Of a stretch of 64,000 bases of DNA, positions 40,081 to 49,566 are shown in pieces. The notes below the pieces were generated by a model that did no database searches, was not told the origin of the DNA, and saw only the letters and a program-made list of their open reading frames with translations. The stretch is from Halomonas dongshanensis (lineage in GTDB: Bacteria > Pseudomonadota > Gammaproteobacteria > Pseudomonadales > Halomonadaceae): NCBI RefSeq assembly GCF_024790395.1, contig NZ_JAJISC010000008.1, positions 62,001 to 126,000 on the forward strand. The letters are read 5' to 3'. Each line of letters opens with the position of its first letter. Position 1 is the stretch's first letter. Position numbers and translations under genes: made by a program.

Positions 40081-41415
40081 TTAACTCCTGATGGCCCAGA
40101 ACTGCATTTCCAGCCCCGGGAACTCTCCGGCGACGTGGAAAGCGAAGCCGCTGGCGCCGTCGAGCATGCTCCACGCCTCGCTCTGACGGTCGAGTTGGAA
40201 GTAGGTGTAACCGGCGTGATACGGCAGCTCACGCGGGGCCACCGGTAGCGGTTCGAGCGGTACACCGGGTAGCTGCAGGCTGATGAGATCGCGAATGCGC
40301 TCGACGCTGGCCACCTTGGTCTGCTGCTGGAACAGTTTGCGCAGCCGTTCGTTGGGCATATCGGCGCGCACCGCCAAAATGAACTCGGCACTGCCGATCA
40401 GGCTGACATCGGAAAGCGGCGCCACCAGCAGGCCAAAACGGCGTGATTGCAGCTGGATCGCCACCGCGCGCGGTTCGAGTACGGTCGAGAGCGCCTGGCG
40501 CAACATCTTCATCAGCGGCTGGAAGGCCCGCTCGGGATGGTCGTGATCGTAGGTCGGACACTCCGGCGGCAGGCGCGACTCGTCGGTAAAGGTGACCAGC
40601 TCGCAGGCGACTTCGTGCATGGTGTCGTAGAGCCGCTCGGGGTGCAGATGCCCCAACCGGGCCAGGTGCTGAAAGCGCGGCTGGGCGCGATTGAGTAGCT
40701 GCAGCAGCATGAAGTCGGCGACATCGGCGACGCCAGCCTGGTTGGGCGTGGCCAAGCGCTGGGCGATATTGCGCGCGCGCTCCCGCATGAGCCCAGCCAT
40801 CTCACCCACGAAGCGCTGCAGCCCGGGAGCGGCCTGAACGTTCAGCAGCGTGGGGAGAAAGTGCTCGTCGAGCACCAGGCTGCCATCCGGGCGGCGCTCG
40901 ATGATGCGCGCCACCGACAGGCAGGCGTAGCCGCTGCGGTCCTCGCTTTCGAGCAACAGCTGCGGCGATACCCGCGCCACGTCGAGATCGGCCGAATCGC
41001 CCTCGCGCGAGTGCAAATCTCGCACGCTGCGGGCGCTTAGCCGGTAGCGCGCAGGCAACTCGTCGCCGGGCCAGCGCACTTCACCAACGCCGTCGGTCGC
41101 CAGCGGAATGCCCAGATAGACGACCTGATTGGTAACGCTGGCATCAGCGATTTCGAGCGCCTTGGGTTCGAGATCGTCCTCCGGCAGGTTGAACGCCGTG
41201 CCATCGGGCATCACGCCGCTGGCGCGGCCCAGGGCAATGCGTCCAAAGCTCAGAAACTCGTGATTGAGCTCGAGACTGAGAAAGCCATAGAGGTAGTGGC
41301 TTACGCCTTTGAGGCGCGTATCCAATAGCGCCTCCAAGCTGCGTTGCTGCTGCTGGAAGTGCTGGGGCTTGATGAACAGCCCCTCGCTCCAAACGACGCG
41401 ATTACGGCTGCTCAT
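40081..41415 (-). CDS. tssK: T6SS baseplate protein TssK
   Basis: A 444-residue baseplate adaptor that links the TssF/TssG wedge to the membrane complex. The N-terminus VVWSEGLFIKPQHFQQQQRSLEALLD is the hallmark of TssK, and the C-terminal part includes LPYHAGYTYFQLDRQSEAWSML. Length is normal. The start overlaps the tssJ stop by 4 bp and tssL follows after 3 bp, the classical K-L order. Confidence 0.95.
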   Translation of the reverse strand: MSSRNRVVWSEGLFIKPQHFQQQQRSLEALLDTRLKGVSHYLYGFLSLELNHEFLSFGRIALGRASGVMPDGTAFNLPEDDLEPKALEIADASVTNQVVYLGIPLATDGVGEVRWPGDELPARYRLSARSVRDLHSREGDSADLDVARVSPQLLLESEDRSGYACLSVARIIERRPDGSLVLDEHFLPTLLNVQAAPGLQRFVGEMAGLMRERARNIAQRLATPNQAGVADVADFMLLQLLNRAQPRFQHLARLGHLHPERLYDTMHEVACELVTFTDESRLPPECPTYDHDHPERAFQPLMKMLRQALSTVLEPRAVAIQLQSRRFGLLVAPLSDVSLIGSAEFILAVRADMPNERLRKLFQQQTKVASVERIRDLISLQLPGVPLEPLPVAPRELPYHAGYTYFQLDRQSEAWSMLDGASGFAFHVAGEFPGLEMQFWAIRS

Positions 41416-42176
41416 CGTTCATTCATCCCTAGTGCGGCCGAAAGCGCTGACTCCGAGCGCGCCTGCGATTCAATTTCTTCGGTACTAACGTCTTCGGTAC
41501 TAACGTCTTCGGTGCTAACGTCTTCGGTGCTAACGCCTTCGGCGCTAGCATCTCCGGCTGTAGCGTCTCCGGTTCTAACGCCCCCGGTTCTAACGTCTGC
41601 GGTGCTAACACCTTCGGTTCGAAGCTCCACTTCGTTTTCACGCAGATGCAGCAGCAGATGGTAGTGCTCGGCTTGGCTGCGCACGCGCACCACCTTTTTC
41701 CACTCGGCTTCGTTAGGCGTGGCGTAGAAGGCGATGACGCCGATGTAGCGCGTCTCTGGATCGATCTCGAAGGGCTCGTAGAACTTCCACTGCCCTGGCA
41801 GCAGGGTGAAGTCGTCGTGAGTGAGGTAGTTGGTGCCCAGAGCCTCTTCTAGATCGCGCTTGAGCTGATCGAGATCGGCCGCCATCAGCATCGAGTCGTC
41901 CTTGAGCTGCAGCACCTGAAAGCGCACCGGCGTGCCCTCGCCTTCGAGGTTAGGGTTGGCGTTGGGCTCGGCGATCATGCTCAAGTCGACAAGCGTCGGG
42001 CGCTCTTCGGGATAGCCGACCGGAATCGACGGATCGCGAATGACCTGCCAGGTCTTGCCCGCCGTGGTACAGCCCGCCAGCAGTAGCGCCAGCAACGCTA
42101 ACGCCAGCAGGCGCAGAAGCCTTGTGGGCATCTGCAACGAAGGTGTCGCCTTCACGGTAAGCAACTCGGGGGTCAT
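41412..42176 (-). CDS. tssJ: T6SS outer-membrane lipoprotein TssJ with a repeat tail
   Basis: A 254-residue lipoprotein. The signal sequence has a lipobox LLAGC near residue 36. The TssJ beta-sandwich domain follows (about 45-188), with RPTLVDLSMIAEPNANPN and IGVIAFYATPNEAEWKKVVRV. Residues 190-234 are nine pentapeptide units of the VSTED type encoded by 15-bp DNA repeats, a tail not part of the TssJ domain. TssJ anchors the membrane complex to the outer membrane through TssM. A start at the Met near residue 16 is also possible. It overlaps tagH and tssK by 4 bp each. Confidence 0.92.
   Translation of the reverse strand: MTPELLTVKATPSLQMPTRLLRLLALALLALLLAGCTTAGKTWQVIRDPSIPVGYPEERPTLVDLSMIAEPNANPNLEGEGTPVRFQVLQLKDDSMLMAADLDQLKRDLEEALGTNYLTHDDFTLLPGQWKFYEPFEIDPETRYIGVIAFYATPNEAEWKKVVRVRSQAEHYHLLLHLRENEVELRTEGVSTADVRTGGVRTGDATAGDASAEGVSTEDVSTEDVSTEDVSTEEIESQARSESALSAALGMNER
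41475..41609 (-). repeat. 15-bp minisatellite encoding the tail of TssJ
   Basis: Nine in-frame 15-bp units, the clearest reading GTTAGCACCGAAGAC, encode (VSTAD)(VRTGG)(VRTGD)(ATAGD)(ASAEG)(VSTED)x3(VSTEE). The last four units are nearly identical and the first ones diverged, suggesting growth from the 3' end. Unit length is a multiple of three, so copy-number change would vary the tail without a frameshift. Confidence 0.9.
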
Positions 42177-43690
42177 AGGCCCTCCCGCTGCTGACGCCGC
42201 ACGGAGTGGTCGTAGGACTGCTCGAAGACTTCCCAGAAAAGCTTCTTGAAGCCCTGCTGGCGCCCGGAGCTCAACTCACGGTAGTAGTGGTGATACATCT
42301 CCCAGGCCCAGCCGTTCTCGTTCTCGTTGTCGATCCGGCTGCTGGCGCCGCGATAGGCGTGAAAACGCTTGCTCAGCGCCTCGGGCGAGAAGGCATCGAG
42401 AATGGTTTCTAGCGCCTGGTCGATGGCCTCTTCGACCGCCACCTGATGCTGGCCCTGATGGCGCAGGCACTCGGCCACGGCTTCGGGTGCCGAGAGATGC
42501 ACGGGGCTACGCTGGGCGGAGAACAGCGTTTCGGCGGTCGCCTCGACGCCCTGGCCCAACCGCAGCGGGTTGTCTTCGATGGGCTGCAAGCGACGATCAC
42601 GCAGCGGATAGCGGCTGTCGCTTTGAGCATGGTGCAGCGTGATCAGACCTTCGAGGGCGGCGCGCAGCGTAAGCCCTGCCTCTTCGAGAAACGCCTGCTG
42701 CTCTTCGCTATCGCGAAACGGCAGGTCCAACCCCAAACCGCGTAGCAGCGGGTCGGCACCGACGTGCCCCAGCGAGCGACCAGCGGGTTTTTGCCAACGG
42801 TCTTCGAGCTGCTCACCGACGGAGCGCTCCAAATCGTTCAATTGCTGTTCATCCATGCCACTGCTCCTCTTGCTGGCGGGCGTCGTGCCGACGCGCGTGT
42901 GGGTCTCGATAGTGGGGTAAGAAGGTGAAGACGCTGCCGCCGCGCTCGCCTGCGGCCGTGCGCGGGCGTAGGACGGCGGTCGCAGTGAATCGTCTGGGGT
43001 AAAAGTGGCGTGCTCGACGCGCTCTCCCTGGATGTCGGGCAGTTCCACGGCGGTATCGCGGCGCGCTTGCTGGTGCCACTGCACTCCCTGGTTCGGGCGG
43101 GCGTAGGGCATATCGTCGAGCGTTTCGATGCTGCTGTGAACGGCATCACCGCGGTTCAAGGCCGTCATCGGGTCGTGCTGAGCGGCGCCTGGCGTCACCC
43201 CGCCGAGCGCGTCCATAGGGTCGTCCTGAACCGGGGCAGGGTTGAGTTCGATCTCGTGCTCGCCGACCCTTGGCCGCATGTCATCGACTACCACGTCGTT
43301 CTCTTCGCCCATCAGCGTGCCGAGGGGGTGGATGCCGGGCGTTTGCGCCTGGCGATCGCCCAGGTGCACGCGAAGACGGTACTCGCCGATGAGGAGCTCG
43401 TCGCTGTCGCGCAGCGCTACTTTGCGGTCACGCCCAAGCGGCAGAGTGGCGTGATTGATGAAGGTATGACCGCTGCGGTCGATCAGGCAGAAACGCCCAT
43501 CGATGCGGATAAGCTCGGCGTGGCTTGGCCGAATGCGCCCGGCGTGATCCTGTAAGAGCCAATCGTCATAAGGGCTGCTGCCAAGTGTGCCCCCTTCATC
43601 GAAGAAGACGTGGCTACTGGTCGAGCGCCCTTCTAGCCGGTCACTGTTGACCACCACCAGGGTGATCGCCGTCTGTTGCGTGGGATGCAT
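42173..43690 (-). CDS. tagH: T6SS FHA-domain protein TagH
   Basis: A 505-residue cytoplasmic protein. The N-terminal forkhead-associated domain (about 10-110) has the GTLGSSPYDDWLLQD and HAELIRIDGRFCLIDRSGHTFIN pattern for phosphopeptide binding. A disordered, Ala/Pro/Ser-rich linker follows, and the C-terminal part (about 320-505) is the conserved T6SS FHA C-terminal domain with AFSPEALSKRF and WEMYHHYYRELS. I see no Ser/Thr kinase or phosphatase (TagE/TagG) in the cluster, so the phosphorylation partner is unclear. It lies between tssG and tssJ. Confidence 0.9.
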   Translation of the reverse strand: MHPTQQTAITLVVVNSDRLEGRSTSSHVFFDEGGTLGSSPYDDWLLQDHAGRIRPSHAELIRIDGRFCLIDRSGHTFINHATLPLGRDRKVALRDSDELLIGEYRLRVHLGDRQAQTPGIHPLGTLMGEENDVVVDDMRPRVGEHEIELNPAPVQDDPMDALGGVTPGAAQHDPMTALNRGDAVHSSIETLDDMPYARPNQGVQWHQQARRDTAVELPDIQGERVEHATFTPDDSLRPPSYARARPQASAAAASSPSYPTIETHTRVGTTPASKRSSGMDEQQLNDLERSVGEQLEDRWQKPAGRSLGHVGADPLLRGLGLDLPFRDSEEQQAFLEEAGLTLRAALEGLITLHHAQSDSRYPLRDRRLQPIEDNPLRLGQGVEATAETLFSAQRSPVHLSAPEAVAECLRHQGQHQVAVEEAIDQALETILDAFSPEALSKRFHAYRGASSRIDNENENGWAWEMYHHYYRELSSGRQQGFKKLFWEVFEQSYDHSVRRQQREGL

Positions 43691-43693
43691 GGT

Positions 43694-44728
43694 TCAACTC
43701 GCCATCTGAATACGGACGCAGCGGCGTCGCGAGCTGCCTTCGCCGTGAGGGTCCACGAAGGTGGTCCACCCCAACTGGCAGGAGCCCTCGTCGCCGAGGC
43801 GCATGGGTTTGACTTCGCTTTCGAGCAGTTCGAGTTCCAGGTCGTAGGCCATGGGTTCGCGCAACACGAAGCTCACCAGGGTCTTGAACGCCGCGTGTTC
43901 GCAGCCGTCGGGAAGAAAGTCGCGAAAACGCTCGAGACTCAAGCCGCGCAGGCAGATCGCGAACTTGCCTTGAATGTCGGCCACGCGTGACCCGGAGACC
44001 ATATCCTCGCCCAGCGTCATGCTGCTGGTCCCTGCTCGGCTGCGCTGGTCGAGAGGAATCTCCACCCAGCGGTGCTGCCACTGGTCGATGTCGACCCTGG
44101 CGATGTCGAAGCAGTGGCTAACGATGCTGCTGACCACCTCGGGCGAGCGCGAACGCCCGGCCAGAAGCCCGGCATAGGCCAGCATCTTGCTCCAGTTGAT
44201 CGGCGTTTCACCGCGTAGCTCGTCATCGGCGAGGCCCACCAGGGCGAAGACCGCCGCCGAAAAACCGTCGCTGGCGCTGTCACGGTAGCGCACGTAGTGG
44301 CGGTACTTGCGCCAGCCCTGATGCAAGAGCCCAAGCAGGCGGTGGTTGAAGAAGTCGAGAAAGTCGCCGGTGGCGCCTTCGTTGTGCGCGGCTTCGTGAG
44401 CCAGCGCTTCGAGGTAATAGCCCGGCAGCGGCGACTGCGACCCCTGCAGGCCAAGAAAGCTGACCTCCATCTCGTACTGGGTCTCGTGCTGGCTTTGCGC
44501 GGCGGCGCGTAGCGAAATAACGTCACTGCCGGGAAAGCCCAGCGACGCCGAGGCCCGGTAGCGCACACGCGAAAGCGCGGGCACGCTACCGCCAGGCCGC
44601 TGCTCCAAATCATCGCCGTGATGACGGTGCAGCAGCTCGACCAGATGAAAAAAGTCGTAGCGTCGGGCGCGGTGAATGACCGGCGCGAGCGCTACATCAG
44701 GGGCTGTTGGCCCGGCTGCAAGGTCCAT
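43694..44728 (-). CDS. tssG: T6SS baseplate protein TssG
   Basis: A 344-residue baseplate wedge component working with TssF. The N-terminal RRYDFFHLVELLHRHHGDD with RVRYRASASLGFPGSDV, and the following FLGLQGSQSPLPGYYLE stretch, are family hallmarks. The C-terminal domain resembles the phage wedge fold. The annotated start overlaps the end of tssF by 37 bp; no better internal start exists, since the next Met would remove the motif. Order F-G-tagH is conserved. Confidence 0.93.
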   Translation of the reverse strand: MDLAAGPTAPDVALAPVIHRARRYDFFHLVELLHRHHGDDLEQRPGGSVPALSRVRYRASASLGFPGSDVISLRAAAQSQHETQYEMEVSFLGLQGSQSPLPGYYLEALAHEAAHNEGATGDFLDFFNHRLLGLLHQGWRKYRHYVRYRDSASDGFSAAVFALVGLADDELRGETPINWSKMLAYAGLLAGRSRSPEVVSSIVSHCFDIARVDIDQWQHRWVEIPLDQRSRAGTSSMTLGEDMVSGSRVADIQGKFAICLRGLSLERFRDFLPDGCEHAAFKTLVSFVLREPMAYDLELELLESEVKPMRLGDEGSCQLGWTTFVDPHGEGSSRRRCVRIQMAS

Positions 44729-46455
44729 GCGTAGCGCTCTTGGTTATGCCGATTGACGACATGCAGTTCGTGAAACGAGTTGATGCTGGCGTAGAGCGAG
44801 AAAAAGCGCGCCAGCACGCTGCCGAACAGGTACAAACTGCCTTCGTCGCCAAAGGCGTCTTGATCCAGGGTCATCACCGAGCGCAGCCCACGAATCGGCA
44901 AACCACGCCGCAGGCGGTCGACGGGCTGGGTTTCGATGGCGACAATGCCGGCCAGGCGATTCTGGGCGATGCGCTCGGCCTGACGGTCGATGCGCGCGCG
45001 AAAATCGTAGGCTCTGAGAACCGAGCAGAGCGCATCGCGGTGAAGCAGCGATAGATAGTTGAGCGACAGGTTCGAGATCAGCGTCCATAGCAGCCGATCA
45101 TCGAGCGCCGGTCGCAGGACGGGGGTAGGCCGAGTGATATTGCGAAAATCGGCGAAGGAGGGGCTCTCCTCCGACGGCTCGCAGATATCACCGATGGTCA
45201 ACTGCTCAGGAAGCTCGCGGTTGCTGCAGGTTAGCTGCAGCGAAATGGTTTCCCGGCGATCGAGGTAATCACGCTCGTCGCCGCGAATGAAGGCGATGTC
45301 GTGATCAAAGCCGTCGCTGCGCAGGCTATCCTTCACCCGCACGCGGTAGAAGCGCGACTCGTGACCGCGGTCGTGCTCGATCTGGTGCTGAAAACTCTCG
45401 AAGGGCACGTAAGCGCGCGGCGCATCCTGGGCGCTGCCCGTCGCGTTCTCGAGCCGTCCTTCGACGCGATCCACGCTGAACACCTCGAAATGCCCTGGCC
45501 TGCGGCTATTGGGACGAATGCGGTATTCGCTACGCTCACCGTTCAAATCGATGGGCTCGCCATCGTGCTCGAAGAGATTGATGGCTGGCGTGCAGTAGAG
45601 CGCCAAATGCTCGTCTTGCACGCGAGCATCGGCGGGCAGCATGCGCGAAAACGTGAAGCGCAGCGTCATGCGCTCGCCCGTTGAGTTCGGCAGATACTCT
45701 CCCAAGCCCTTGAGATCGAAGAAGTGAAAGGCCTCAGGAAAGCAGAGGTACTCCTGCAAAATGCGATAGCCCTGGTGGACGTTGCGCGGATAGGGCAAAA
45801 GCGCCTCGTCGTGCTCGAACCCTACGGTTTGTAGCAGGCGCTTGGGCAGTTGCTCGCACCGTCCGTCGATCTCGAGTTCGAGCCGTTCCAGGTAGTGGTT
45901 GAGCCACAAATAGAGCGTACGCGCAGTGTAGCCATCTCCCCCCAGGTAAAGGCGCAGCGTATCGAGCCCGATCAGCGAGAGCGGCTGGTCACCGTGCACC
46001 GCCATGGCGAGCTCGACGACCGAGGACTCGCGGGTATGGCGCGCGTCGACCCCGGCGTGCTCTAGCGGCAGAAGATCGACCGCATGGCAGGTACGAAACT
46101 GACACGCGGTTCCCTCGACCGGGGTACTGGCAAGCTTTGCACCCCGCTCCACCCGCTGGCGCTGACTCAAGGAGTGCCAGGTCGGGGTGAACTGCATGAT
46201 GGTCATGCTCGGGACCGGGCGCAGGTAGTTGGGCCAAAGCGTGCCGATCAGCGAGTGGGTAAGCTCGGGAAACTCGTCCTCGACTTTTTCGCGCATGCGT
46301 CCGGTGAGAAACGCAAAGCCTTCGAGCAAGCGCTCGACGTCCGGGTCGGTGCTGCGCTCGGAGAGAAAACGACTCAACCCTGGGTTCGCCTGGGCAAACT
46401 CGCGCCCCTGGCGTTTGAGAAAGTTGAGTTCATCGCGGTAGTAGCGATTGAGCAT
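44692..46455 (-). CDS. tssF: T6SS baseplate protein TssF
   Basis: A 587-residue baseplate wedge protein. The start MLNRYYRDELNFLKRQGREFAQANPGLSRFLSER is typical of TssF, followed by DPDVERLLEGFAFLTGRMREKVEDEFPELTHSL. The C-terminal portion includes the TssF signature of LNYLSLL. The ATG at 46455 is preferred over the longer frame to 46494 because it matches the family N-terminus. It overlaps tssG by 37 bp. Confidence 0.94.
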   Translation of the reverse strand: MLNRYYRDELNFLKRQGREFAQANPGLSRFLSERSTDPDVERLLEGFAFLTGRMREKVEDEFPELTHSLIGTLWPNYLRPVPSMTIMQFTPTWHSLSQRQRVERGAKLASTPVEGTACQFRTCHAVDLLPLEHAGVDARHTRESSVVELAMAVHGDQPLSLIGLDTLRLYLGGDGYTARTLYLWLNHYLERLELEIDGRCEQLPKRLLQTVGFEHDEALLPYPRNVHQGYRILQEYLCFPEAFHFFDLKGLGEYLPNSTGERMTLRFTFSRMLPADARVQDEHLALYCTPAINLFEHDGEPIDLNGERSEYRIRPNSRRPGHFEVFSVDRVEGRLENATGSAQDAPRAYVPFESFQHQIEHDRGHESRFYRVRVKDSLRSDGFDHDIAFIRGDERDYLDRRETISLQLTCSNRELPEQLTIGDICEPSEESPSFADFRNITRPTPVLRPALDDRLLWTLISNLSLNYLSLLHRDALCSVLRAYDFRARIDRQAERIAQNRLAGIVAIETQPVDRLRRGLPIRGLRSVMTLDQDAFGDEGSLYLFGSVLARFFSLYASINSFHELHVVNRHNQERYAWTLQPGQQPLM

Positions 46456-46535
46456 GAAGGCCTCACGAATCTTGTTGCACGAACCTTGGTGCACGAACCT
46501 TGGTGCTTAGTGCAACTCATGCCATCGATATGCGC

Positions 46536-46979
46536 TCAGTTCACGCAGCGGTAGCGCTTGTTGTTGAGCAGCAGATCGATGGTCGTTTGCGCGCTATCGC
46601 GGCCCAGAGCAATAGTGACGTGCACCTGAAAGCGCAACTGCAAGGGGTCACCATCGTTAGGTAGCGGCTCGACTTCGGCGCGCTGGACGCGCGGTTCGAA
46701 ACGCTCGATGCACTGGCGAATGGCGTTTTGGATATTCAACTTCAGATCCAATACGCCAATGGTGGCGTCGTTGAAGTCCAGCAACCCAAGCTCCGGCGCG
46801 CAGGCGCTGTTGCCAGGGTGGCTATTCAAAAGATCGACAAGATGCCGTTTGATCGACTCCACGGCGTCGGCGAGGCGGTCATCGAACGCGCGCGAGGCGT
46901 CGTTCACGGCCGCCTCGGGCGACAGCGCCAGGCGCTCGAACAGTCGACGACCGAGGAGATCACTACTGCCAGTTGCCAT
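46536..46979 (-). CDS. tssE: T6SS baseplate protein TssE (gp25-like)
   Basis: A 147-residue protein of the gp25 lysozyme-like family, which starts sheath assembly at the baseplate. The region SIKRHLVDLLNSHPGNSACAPELGLLDFND and the following I-R-Q-x-I-x-x-F-E-P-R motif (IRQCIERFEPRV) are diagnostic, and the conserved EPR is intact. It lies between tssC (15-bp gap) and tssF. Confidence 0.93.
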   Translation of the reverse strand: MATGSSDLLGRRLFERLALSPEAAVNDASRAFDDRLADAVESIKRHLVDLLNSHPGNSACAPELGLLDFNDATIGVLDLKLNIQNAIRQCIERFEPRVQRAEVEPLPNDGDPLQLRFQVHVTIALGRDSAQTTIDLLLNNKRYRCVN

Positions 46980-46994
46980 CCGTGTGCCCGCCCG

Positions 46995-48476
46995 TTATTC
47001 CTTATCGAGACGACCGACCAGCGAGAGCTCGAAGTTGGCTCCCATGTACTTGAAGTGCGGGCGCACCGCCATGGAGACCTGGTACCAGCCGGGATCGCCC
47101 TCGACATCGGAGACCTGGATGGAGGCCGCGCGCAGCGGACGGCGGCTGCGCACGTCGGCCGGCGGGTTCTCCTGATCGGCGACGTACTGACGAATCCAGG
47201 TGTTGAGCTCGCGCTCGAGATCTTGACGCTCTTTCCACGAGCCGATCTGTTCGCGTTGAAGCACCTTCACGTAGTGCGCCAAGCGGTTGATGATGAACAT
47301 GTAGGGCAGTTGGGTGCCGAGCTTGAAGTTGGTCTCGGCGGCTTTGCCTTCGGCGGTGTTGGGAAACACCTTGGGCTTTTGCACCGAGTTTGCCGAGAAG
47401 AAGGCGGCGTTGTCGCTGCCCTTGCGCATGGTCAGGGAGATGAACCCCTCCTCGGCCATTTCGAACTCGCGTCGATCGGTGATCAGCACCTCGGTCGGAA
47501 TCTTGGCCTGGAGCTGGCCAAAGGCTTCATAGGTGTGCACCGGCAGGTTCTCGACGGCGCCGCCGCTTTGGGGGCCGATGATGTTCGGGCACCAGCGGTA
47601 CTTGGCGAAGCTCTCGGTCAAGCGCTCGGCTAGCAGGTAGGCGGTATTGCCCCACAGGTAGCGGCTATGATCGTCGCTGACGTTTTCGCGGTAGTTGAAC
47701 GTCTTGACCGGGTTCTCTTCCGGATCGTAGGGCGTGCGTAGCAAAAAGCGCGGCGCCGTCAGGCCAAGGTAGCGCGCGTCGTCGGATTCGCGTAGCGAGC
47801 GCCAGCGGGCGTACTTGGGCCCCTCGAAGATCGCCTTGAAGTCTTTGATGTTGGGCAGCTCTTCGAAGCTGTCGATACCAAAGAACGAGGGTGCCACCGA
47901 GGAGAGAAACGGGGCGTGCGCCATGGCGCCGACGGCAGCGGTGTACTGCAAGAGTTTCATGTCCGGCGTGGAGGGCGAGAAGTCGTAGTTACCTACGATC
48001 CCGGCAATGGGTTCGCCGCCGAACTGGCCATAGCCCGAGTTGTAAACGTGATGATAGAGCCCGCTTTGGCTGATCTCCGGAGCGAACTCGAAGTCATCCA
48101 GCAGCTCCTCTTTGGTGGCGTGGAGCACGTCGAGCTTGATGTTCTCACGAAAGTCAGTGCGGTCGACCAGAAGCTTCAAACCGCGCCAGGAGGACTCCAT
48201 CTTCTGGAAGTCTTCATGGTGAAGAATTTCATCGACCTGATGGCTGATCTTGCGATCGAGCTCGACGATCATGCTGTCGACCAGCCCTTTGTTGACCTTA
48301 GGCGCCGCCGAGTCGTCGTTGAGGAGTTCGCTGATGAACGCCGCAACACCCTGCTTGGCAACATCGTAACCTTCATCGGCGGGCGCCATACGCGTCTGCG
48401 CCATGACCTGATCGAGTAACGAAACTTCTGATTCGGTCTCGACCGCTGCGTTTTTTTGCTGTGCCGTCTTGCTCAT
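46995..48476 (-). CDS. tssC: T6SS sheath large subunit TssC
   Basis: A 493-residue contractile sheath subunit that forms the tubular sheath with TssB. Motifs include VDRTDFRENIKLDVLHATKEELLDDF, FGGEPIAGIVGNYDFSPSTPDMKLLQY, and the C-terminal LPGWYQVSMAVRPHFKYMGANFELSLVGRLDK-like end. The ATG at 48476 matches the MSKTAQQ start and has a plausible GGGAT site; the frame continues upstream to 48506 without support. Order tssB-tssC is standard. Confidence 0.96.
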   Translation of the reverse strand: MSKTAQQKNAAVETESEVSLLDQVMAQTRMAPADEGYDVAKQGVAAFISELLNDDSAAPKVNKGLVDSMIVELDRKISHQVDEILHHEDFQKMESSWRGLKLLVDRTDFRENIKLDVLHATKEELLDDFEFAPEISQSGLYHHVYNSGYGQFGGEPIAGIVGNYDFSPSTPDMKLLQYTAAVGAMAHAPFLSSVAPSFFGIDSFEELPNIKDFKAIFEGPKYARWRSLRESDDARYLGLTAPRFLLRTPYDPEENPVKTFNYRENVSDDHSRYLWGNTAYLLAERLTESFAKYRWCPNIIGPQSGGAVENLPVHTYEAFGQLQAKIPTEVLITDRREFEMAEEGFISLTMRKGSDNAAFFSANSVQKPKVFPNTAEGKAAETNFKLGTQLPYMFIINRLAHYVKVLQREQIGSWKERQDLERELNTWIRQYVADQENPPADVRSRRPLRAASIQVSDVEGDPGWYQVSMAVRPHFKYMGANFELSLVGRLDKE

Positions 48477-48590
48477 GGTGACATCCCGAGAATGTGCGAT
48501 TTCCAACGTATGACGCGCCTATGGGCCTGCACCAAAGGTGCGGCCTCATCATCGAGCATCAACGTTGAGGGTAAGAAGTTTGCGTAACGC

Positions 48591-49109
48591 CTACTGGCCT
48601 TTTGCGCCGTCGCCGTCGAGTAGGGCCAGCTCATCGAGCAGTTGCTGGCGCGCTTCGTCGCTTTCGAGCAGCTTCTGCAAGCGTTCACGAAAGGCCGGAA
48701 CGTTGCCCAGCGGCCCTTTTAGCGCGACCAGCGCTTCACGTAGCTCGACTAGCTTGCGTAGTTCGGGAACCTGCTTCGCCACCGCATCGGGAGAGAAGTC
48801 GTTAAGAGACTTGAAGTTAAGATCGACGACGATGTCTTCCGGCGCATCGCTGTCGTTCTCTTCGCGCAGCCGATTGGGAACGCTCGCCTGCAGGCCAAGT
48901 CCCGCTTCGCGCATCACCGACTGGAAGTTGTTCTTATCCACCGATACCGCTTGGCGCTCTTCGATGGGGGTTTCTTCTTCACCGCCTTTGAAATCACCTA
49001 CCACCAACAGCTTGAGCGGAAGTTCGGTTTCGCCCTTCTGATTGCCGGCCGCGGGCACGTATTTAATATTGATGCGCTCTTTAGGCGCGACGGTCCCTTG
49101 TTTTGCCAT
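48591..49109 (-). CDS. tssB: T6SS sheath small subunit TssB
   Basis: A 172-residue sheath subunit. The start MAKQGTVAPKERINIKYVPAAG and the block LPLKLLVVGDFKGGEE are characteristic, followed by VDLNFKSLNDFSPDAVAKQVPELRKLVELREALVALKGPLGN, which includes the region that interlocks with TssC. The ATG at 49109 follows a GAGG site; the longer frame to 49196 adds residues with no family support. It is the first gene of the minus-strand T6SS operon, so the operon promoter should lie in 49110-49600, although none was clear. Confidence 0.95.
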   Translation of the reverse strand: MAKQGTVAPKERINIKYVPAAGNQKGETELPLKLLVVGDFKGGEEETPIEERQAVSVDKNNFQSVMREAGLGLQASVPNRLREENDSDAPEDIVVDLNFKSLNDFSPDAVAKQVPELRKLVELREALVALKGPLGNVPAFRERLQKLLESDEARQQLLDELALLDGDGAKGQ

Positions 49110-49324
49110 AATGCAACACCTCGGAAAGATCAACCAAGTAAAGTGAGAGACTTTAGCGATCACAAAAAGGTAAACGAGATGAGGACATGATGCCAATGCG
49201 GCGTAGCAGAGAGAAACCCTGGGTCAAATAGCGCCAAGCAGCTAAGTCAACATAAAATCACCATTTAGCCTCAACTTAATAGCATTTAGCTACATTTAGT
49301 CGCACGAAAAAAACCTAATTTTAA

Positions 49325-49346
49325 TTTGTAAGAAATATCTTACAAA
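49325..49346. promoter_or_regulatory. Inverted repeat, candidate activator or regulator site
   Basis: A 9-bp perfect inverted repeat TTTGTAAGA-N4-TCTTACAAA lies between tssB and hcp, 216 bp from the tssB start and about 350 bp upstream of the hcp sigma-54 promoter. Such a symmetric site suits a dimeric regulator such as the Fis-type HTH of VasH. The assignment is by position and symmetry only. Confidence 0.4.
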
Positions 49347-49566
49347 AACTATGGTCAATCTCTTATAAAAAATTTTGCCTTTTGCTTACATCAGCTCCAA
49401 GTGAAACCACTTCTAACGTCAAATCAGAACATCGCTGCTGATGATTTGATCAGATTTTCTTTAACACAATGTTTCACTTGATTCACTACTACACAAAAAT
49501 ATAAAAAACAAAATTTTTTGTTACGCCAACTAAAGATCGAGCATTTACTTATGCTAAAACGAAATA

